Source: Clostridiales bacterium (GTDB lineage Bacteria; Bacillota; Clostridia; Oscillospirales; Acutalibacteraceae). From it: a stretch of DNA of 10,867 nucleotides. This document shows, piece after piece, positions 8,111-10,867 of the stretch; position 1 is the stretch's first letter, and each line of letters starts with the position of its first letter. Location of the stretch: positions 1 to 10,867 of the forward strand of contig JAAZFZ010000294.1 of NCBI GenBank assembly GCA_012511485.1, written 5' to 3'. The notes under the pieces were generated by a model, which had not been told where the DNA came from, ran no database searches, and saw only the letters and a program-made list of their open reading frames with translations. Both the position numbers and the translations under genes were made by a program.

Positions 8111-8153
8111 AAAAAATAAAGGGGCCGCCGTAAAAAAGCTTTGCGGCAGCCCT
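8111..8153 (-). terminator. Intrinsic terminator after the coat protein gene
   Basis: Read on the minus strand, a hairpin pairs GGGC and GCCG blocks (8152-8149, 8147-8144) with CGGC and GCCC (8130-8127, 8125-8122). One internal A/C mismatch interrupts it, a G-U pair and three A-U pairs extend it, and a 5-nt loop (8139-8135) closes it. A T-rich tract (TTTATTTTTT, 8120-8111) follows directly. It lies 46 nt after the coat gene stop codon and oriented to end that transcript, insulating polA from it. Confidence 0.88.
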
Positions 8154-8198
8154 TATCCGTTGCAAGAGGCAAAAAGCGTGTTAAATAAAAACTTCTAT

Positions 8199-8657
8199 TT
8201 AATACATTCCATTTTGACTCAGATAATTATAAATTTGTTCGCCATGCTCTTGTTCTTCCTTTTGGATGTGGTTTAGAGCGTTTCTGATATTTGTATCTCC
8301 GAATTCAAAAATGCTGGTATTATATGCGGAGGATACATGTTTTTCCGTCGAAAGCAAATCAGTGCAAAGATAACAATCATCCTTTTTGTTCTGACTTGTG
8401 TCCCCTTGCTTGTATGTGGGGGTAAATGATAGTTGCTTTTGCTGACCTCCTCCCGATTGTGTTGACGAAACAGTTCCGCTCATGATTTGATTGATGGTAT
8501 CAAGATGCTGATTTTCAATTTGCCCTATTTGAGAAAACAGATTTTTCAGCTGCCCGTCATGTGCAGACGATGAATACTTATTGTACTTGTCAACGCAGAG
8601 CTGCTCCTGCTCTTTTAAATCTTTTAAGAGCGATGTTTCTTTTTGTGTTAATTGCAT
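8199..8657 (-). CDS. CotF-family spore coat protein (ferritin-like)
   Basis: This 152-residue protein resembles the spore coat protein F family, found in endospore formers and associated with the spore coat or forespore. Two predicted helical pairs flank a low-complexity Gln/Ser/Gly/Thr linker (about residues 60-92). The C-terminal half carries the family hallmark DLLSTEKHVSSAYNTSIFEF followed by IQKEEQEHGEQIYNY and a terminal NGMY. E48xxH51 and E135xxH138, with E18 and E105, resemble the metal-ligand pattern of ferritin-like di-iron proteins. A CysxxCys pair (C95, C98) sits at the start of helix three. No signal peptide or membrane segment is seen. ATG 8657 has GAGGTG 7 nt upstream. It is a single-gene unit between the aldolase gene and a strong terminator. 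Its exact role in the spore, and whether it binds metal, are inference. Confidence 0.9.
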   Translation of the reverse strand: MQLTQKETSLLKDLKEQEQLCVDKYNKYSSSAHDGQLKNLFSQIGQIENQHLDTINQIMSGTVSSTQSGGGQQKQLSFTPTYKQGDTSQNKKDDCYLCTDLLSTEKHVSSAYNTSIFEFGDTNIRNALNHIQKEEQEHGEQIYNYLSQNGMY

Positions 8658-8739
8658 ATATTTTCACCTCAACCTATAATGTACCCGATTTGAATTTAAG
8701 TATTCATAAAAAACCAAAGCACTTAAAAATTTGCAGGTG

Positions 8740-8758
8740 AAAACATTTTATATGTTTT
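8740..8758. other. AT-rich inverted repeat just after the aldolase stop codon
   Basis: AAAACAT (8740-8746) and ATGTTTT (8752-8758) can form a 7-bp stem with a 5-nt loop, 1 nt beyond the aldolase TAA. It is almost all A-U pairs and on the minus strand is not followed by a T tract, so it would be at best a weak 3' stabilising element. On the plus strand it is followed by several T residues. Confidence 0.3.
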
Positions 8759-8759
8759 T

Positions 8760-9596
8760 TTAACAGCGGTTTACCGAACCGAACAATTCCATTTTCTTTA
8801 CAACAGCTTCTTTTATGGCGTCTTTCTTTAAATTACGCATTTCCATATATCCCAGGCTTTGAGTAAGACCATCTTTAATAGCCTTTTCACCTGCCAGCAG
8901 CAGGTCGGTAAATATATTGACCTTGGAAATGCCTTCTTTTATGGTATTTTTAAAATCATCATTAGAAAGCCCGGAGCCGCCGTGCAGAACCAATGGGGTA
9001 TCCAACGCCTGACGAATCTCCTTTAATCTATTAAAATCCAGCTTCGGAGCCTGTTTATATGCACCGTGTGCGGTTCCAATGGCGATTGCCAGGGCATCAA
9101 CCCCCGTGTCATTGACATAATCAACCGCCTCTTTAACTGTAGTGTACCTGTCGACAGATGCTCCGTCATCTGTTTGAGCCAAACCGACATGGCCGATTTC
9201 ACCTTCAACAGTCACATTAAAGCTGTGAGCAATTTTCACAATTTCCTTTGTATGGGCAATGTTAGTCGCATAGTCATGCGTTGAGCCGTCAAACATAATT
9301 GAGCTAAATCCGAGCTTCAATGCCTGAATACATCTTTCAAAGGTTAAGCCGTGGTCATAGTGAACAACAACCGGCACAGAGGCATTTTTCGCCATGCTGA
9401 TTATCGAAGGCGCAATAAGCTCCAACTCGCCGTAGGGCAAGAGGATTTCTGCAGTGCCGATTATAATTGGAGATTTCATCTCCTCTGCCGCTTCAATAGC
9501 GGCTTGAAGCATATCAGTGTCAATAGTGTTAAACAACCCTACACCATAGTGCTCCTGCTGAGCCTTTTTCAAGACATCGTTCAGATTAACTAACAT
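8760..9596 (-). CDS. Class II (zinc) ketose-phosphate aldolase, KbaY/GatY/YdjI-like
   Basis: Class II aldolases cleave a phosphorylated ketose into dihydroxyacetone phosphate and an aldehyde using zinc. The 278-residue chain shows the proton-shuttling D81 with zinc ligand H82 (VVVHYDHG), the VEGEIG strand (130-135), zinc ligands H177 (IGTAHGAYK) and H205 (LVLHGGSG), and the phosphate-binding GGSG (206-209) and KVNIFTDL (225-232). Where fructose-bisphosphate aldolases have N-I-D-T, this has N-I-F-T, so fructose 1,6-bisphosphate is not the obvious substrate. The start ATG 9596 has AAAGGAAG 8 nt upstream and overlaps the kinase stop by 7 nt, so the two are co-translated. E. coli ydjH/ydjI is one precedent for a PfkB kinase next to a class II aldolase. 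The true ketose (tagatose-, sugar-acid- or inositol-derived) cannot be decided here. Confidence 0.93.
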   Translation of the reverse strand: MLVNLNDVLKKAQQEHYGVGLFNTIDTDMLQAAIEAAEEMKSPIIIGTAEILLPYGELELIAPSIISMAKNASVPVVVHYDHGLTFERCIQALKLGFSSIMFDGSTHDYATNIAHTKEIVKIAHSFNVTVEGEIGHVGLAQTDDGASVDRYTTVKEAVDYVNDTGVDALAIAIGTAHGAYKQAPKLDFNRLKEIRQALDTPLVLHGGSGLSNDDFKNTIKEGISKVNIFTDLLLAGEKAIKDGLTQSLGYMEMRNLKKDAIKEAVVKKMELFGSVNRC

Positions 9597-10603
9597 ATAT
9601 TTATCTTCCTTTCAAATTGGGATTCTAACTTTAAAACTTCCTCAAGCCCTCTCATGCCATGAACCGAATCGGTTGAAGATAGGTTGCAGGCGGCGCAAAG
9701 AGAGCCCAATTCCAGAAGCCTTTGGTCTGAATAGCCGTTATACAAGCCATATAAAACTCCGGCGCAGTATGCATCTCCTGCTCCGGTTGAGCCTTTGATG
9801 TATTCTTTTGGTAAATCAAGTGACGGTATAACCGTGAAATTACCGTTTTTGCTCAGGCAAAAGCCACTTTCGGGGCAATGAATAATGACCTTATCCCGAA
9901 CTCCAAATTCAAGCAGCTTTTCGCAAATGCATTTCATGTTGATTATGTTCAGGCTCCCGTCCTTTTTTCTTGGAGAAATATTGACGGTCTTTCCCGCTTC
10001 TATCTCATTGATAATCAAATAATTGCAGTATTTGAGCGACGGCTTTACAATTGGCAAGTACCTGTCAGATTCCTCACTTACCATATCTAATGAAGTTTTA
10101 ATGCCCATTTCCTGCGCCGTGTGCAGCAATCCGGCAGCTTTTGTGCCATATTCCGAATCCTGCGAATCCAAAGAATCCAATAAGAGTATGTATCCCAAAT
10201 GCAGCATTGCAGCGTCAAGCTTTTCAAGCGGAAAGTCTTCAACCCTTAAATCCGCACTGGCACCGGGAAGCGTGAAAAATGTTCGCTCTCCGTTTTCTAC
10301 ATTCATTACATCGGTAAAGCTTGTCGGGTAGATATCAGAGACCAAAATATCAGAAACATCAACCCCGGCTTTTTGCATGTCCTCCACCACAAATTGACCG
10401 TAATCATCCCTGCCCACCTTGCCAAAGGCCTTAATTGGCAAGCTGCTATCCAATACCGCTAAGTCAATTGAAACATTTGGAACAGCTCCGCCGACACTTT
10501 GCGAAATTGAACGGATTTGAGTCAGCTTCCCCTCTTGCGGGTAGCACTCAATAGTTTTTAGCACATCAGCCAATATGTTTCCGGCAATAACTAAGTTTTT
10601 CAT
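9590..10603 (-). CDS. PfkB-family carbohydrate kinase
   Basis: This ribokinase-fold sugar kinase transfers phosphate from ATP to a sugar or sugar phosphate. The 337 residues are normal for the family. Signature one appears as SVGGAVPNVSIDLAVLD (36-52), FGKVGRDDYG lies at 60-69, NE at 199-200 would help bind Mg-ATP, and signature two is GSTGAGDAYCAGVLYG (271-286) with the catalytic base D277. ATG 10603 has GGAG 4 nt upstream. It is first in a two-gene unit with the aldolase, overlapping by 7 nt, so the product is likely a ketose phosphate or bisphosphate that the aldolase cleaves. It has its own near-consensus promoter in a repeat-rich upstream region, which suggests regulated expression. No transporter, isomerase or regulator is in the window, so the substrate is unknown. 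Confidence 0.92.
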   Translation of the reverse strand: MKNLVIAGNILADVLKTIECYPQEGKLTQIRSISQSVGGAVPNVSIDLAVLDSSLPIKAFGKVGRDDYGQFVVEDMQKAGVDVSDILVSDIYPTSFTDVMNVENGERTFFTLPGASADLRVEDFPLEKLDAAMLHLGYILLLDSLDSQDSEYGTKAAGLLHTAQEMGIKTSLDMVSEESDRYLPIVKPSLKYCNYLIINEIEAGKTVNISPRKKDGSLNIINMKCICEKLLEFGVRDKVIIHCPESGFCLSKNGNFTVIPSLDLPKEYIKGSTGAGDAYCAGVLYGLYNGYSDQRLLELGSLCAACNLSSTDSVHGMRGLEEVLKLESQFERKINIC

Positions 10604-10659
10604 ATTTCTCCGCCCATTCTTATACAGTAAAAGAGTGTAAATTATTATGGAATAAAATT

Positions 10660-10688
10660 ATTATATTTCATTTGGCATATATTTTCAA
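10660..10688 (-). promoter_or_regulatory. Predicted SigA-type promoter of the kinase-aldolase unit
   Basis: On the minus strand TTGAAA (10688-10683, five of six consensus bases) and TATAAT (10665-10660, perfect) are separated by exactly 17 bp. The start point would be near 10653, giving a leader of about 50 nt. This is the closest match to a vegetative promoter in the window. Confidence 0.72.
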
Positions 10689-10704
10689 CTGTGATATTTC
10701 AACT
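10663..10704. repeat. Short direct repeats overlapping the kinase promoter
   Basis: Minus-strand AGTTGAAATAT (10704-10694) and AGTTGAAAATAT (10690-10679) are near-identical and 3 nt apart. A shorter third copy, TGAAATAT (10670-10663), overlaps the -10 box. Starts are 15-16 bp apart. The second copy contains the -35 box, so a regulator binding here would block polymerase. In AT-rich DNA such repeats can arise by chance. Confidence 0.45.
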
Positions 10705-10730
10705 AAGCAAAAAACAGCTTTTCAGGAATC

Positions 10731-10752
10731 TCAAAGCAGTTTCAAAGTAGTT
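10731..10752. repeat. 11-bp tandem repeat upstream of the kinase promoter
   Basis: Plus-strand TCAAAGCAGTT (10731-10741) is followed immediately by TCAAAGTAGTT (10742-10752), with one mismatch in 11. The unit is about one helical turn, and the pair lies some 43 bp upstream of the -35 box, a position suited to an activator or upstream operator. No regulator gene is visible to pair it with. Confidence 0.5.
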
Positions 10753-10867
10753 ATATAAAAATATGGAAAATATAGTTCCGATATGTTATTATTACATCAG
10801 TATTTTGCTGATTAATCGGAGGCGGTGCTGCACGGCATTTTGTTTTTAAAAAGCCAAAGCTCATTCA

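Noticed and set aside
8675..8705. Forespore (SigG-like) promoter GAATA...CATTATA before the coat gene
   Set aside because: The boxes resemble the consensus, but the spacer is 19 bp and transcription would start inside the GAGGTG ribosome site, so it is not convincing.
10825..10867. Start of a plus-strand gene (GTG after GGAGG at 10818-10822)
   Set aside because: Spacing to the GTG is only 2 nt, and 14 codons with no recognisable sequence are too few to support a gene.
10811..10867. Tail of an upstream minus-strand gene ending at a TAA near 10811
   Set aside because: An open frame of about 17 codons runs in from the edge, but it is too short to recognise and could be chance. More sequence to the right would decide.

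Overview
The window looks like chromosome of an endospore-forming Firmicute, most likely an anaerobic Clostridia/Oscillospirales-type gut or plant-degrading bacterium. This rests on three things: strong AGGAGG-type ribosome binding sites, a CotF-family spore coat protein, and close resemblance of PolA, YwlE-type phosphatase, RimI, TsaD and ThrC to clostridial proteins. The genus is not determinable from the sequence alone. All eight supported genes lie on the minus strand, so transcription runs from high to low coordinates. No tRNA, rRNA, CRISPR array, insertion sequence or phage gene was seen.

Right part (about 10867 to 8760): an AT-rich upstream region carries a near-consensus SigA-type promoter (TTGAAA-17-TATAAT) embedded in short direct repeats. 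It drives a PfkB-family sugar kinase whose stop codon overlaps the start of a class II (zinc) ketose-phosphate aldolase. Together they suggest a phosphorylate-then-cleave route for an unknown ketose. Next comes a monocistronic CotF-like spore coat/ferritin-like protein (8657 to 8199), closed by a clear intrinsic terminator (8153 to 8111).

Central part (7922 to 1621): a tight five-gene unit, polA - ywlE-like arginine phosphatase - GH127 beta-L-arabinofuranosidase - rimI - tsaD. Spacings are +4, -14, -19 and +1 nt. Four genes are housekeeping functions (DNA replication/repair, protein-arginine dephosphorylation, N-terminal acetylation, tRNA t6A synthesis). The fifth, a plant-polysaccharide glycosidase with a complete Cys/Glu zinc site, is an unexpected guest and is translationally coupled on both sides.

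Left part (1494 to 1): thrC, threonine synthase, with its own near-consensus promoter. The frame is intact over the stretches translated codon by codon, except for an in-frame TGA at codon 76, before the PLP lysine. TGA is the normal stop of polA and GH127 here, so the allele is a nonsense pseudogene, a sequence error, or (least likely) a recoded gene. The 3' end leaves the window.

I found no evidence of a wholly new defence or mobile system. The best leads are the interrupted thrC, the GH127 gene inside the polA-tsaD unit, the kinase/aldolase pair of unknown substrate with its repeat-rich promoter, and the paired ExxH motifs of the coat protein.
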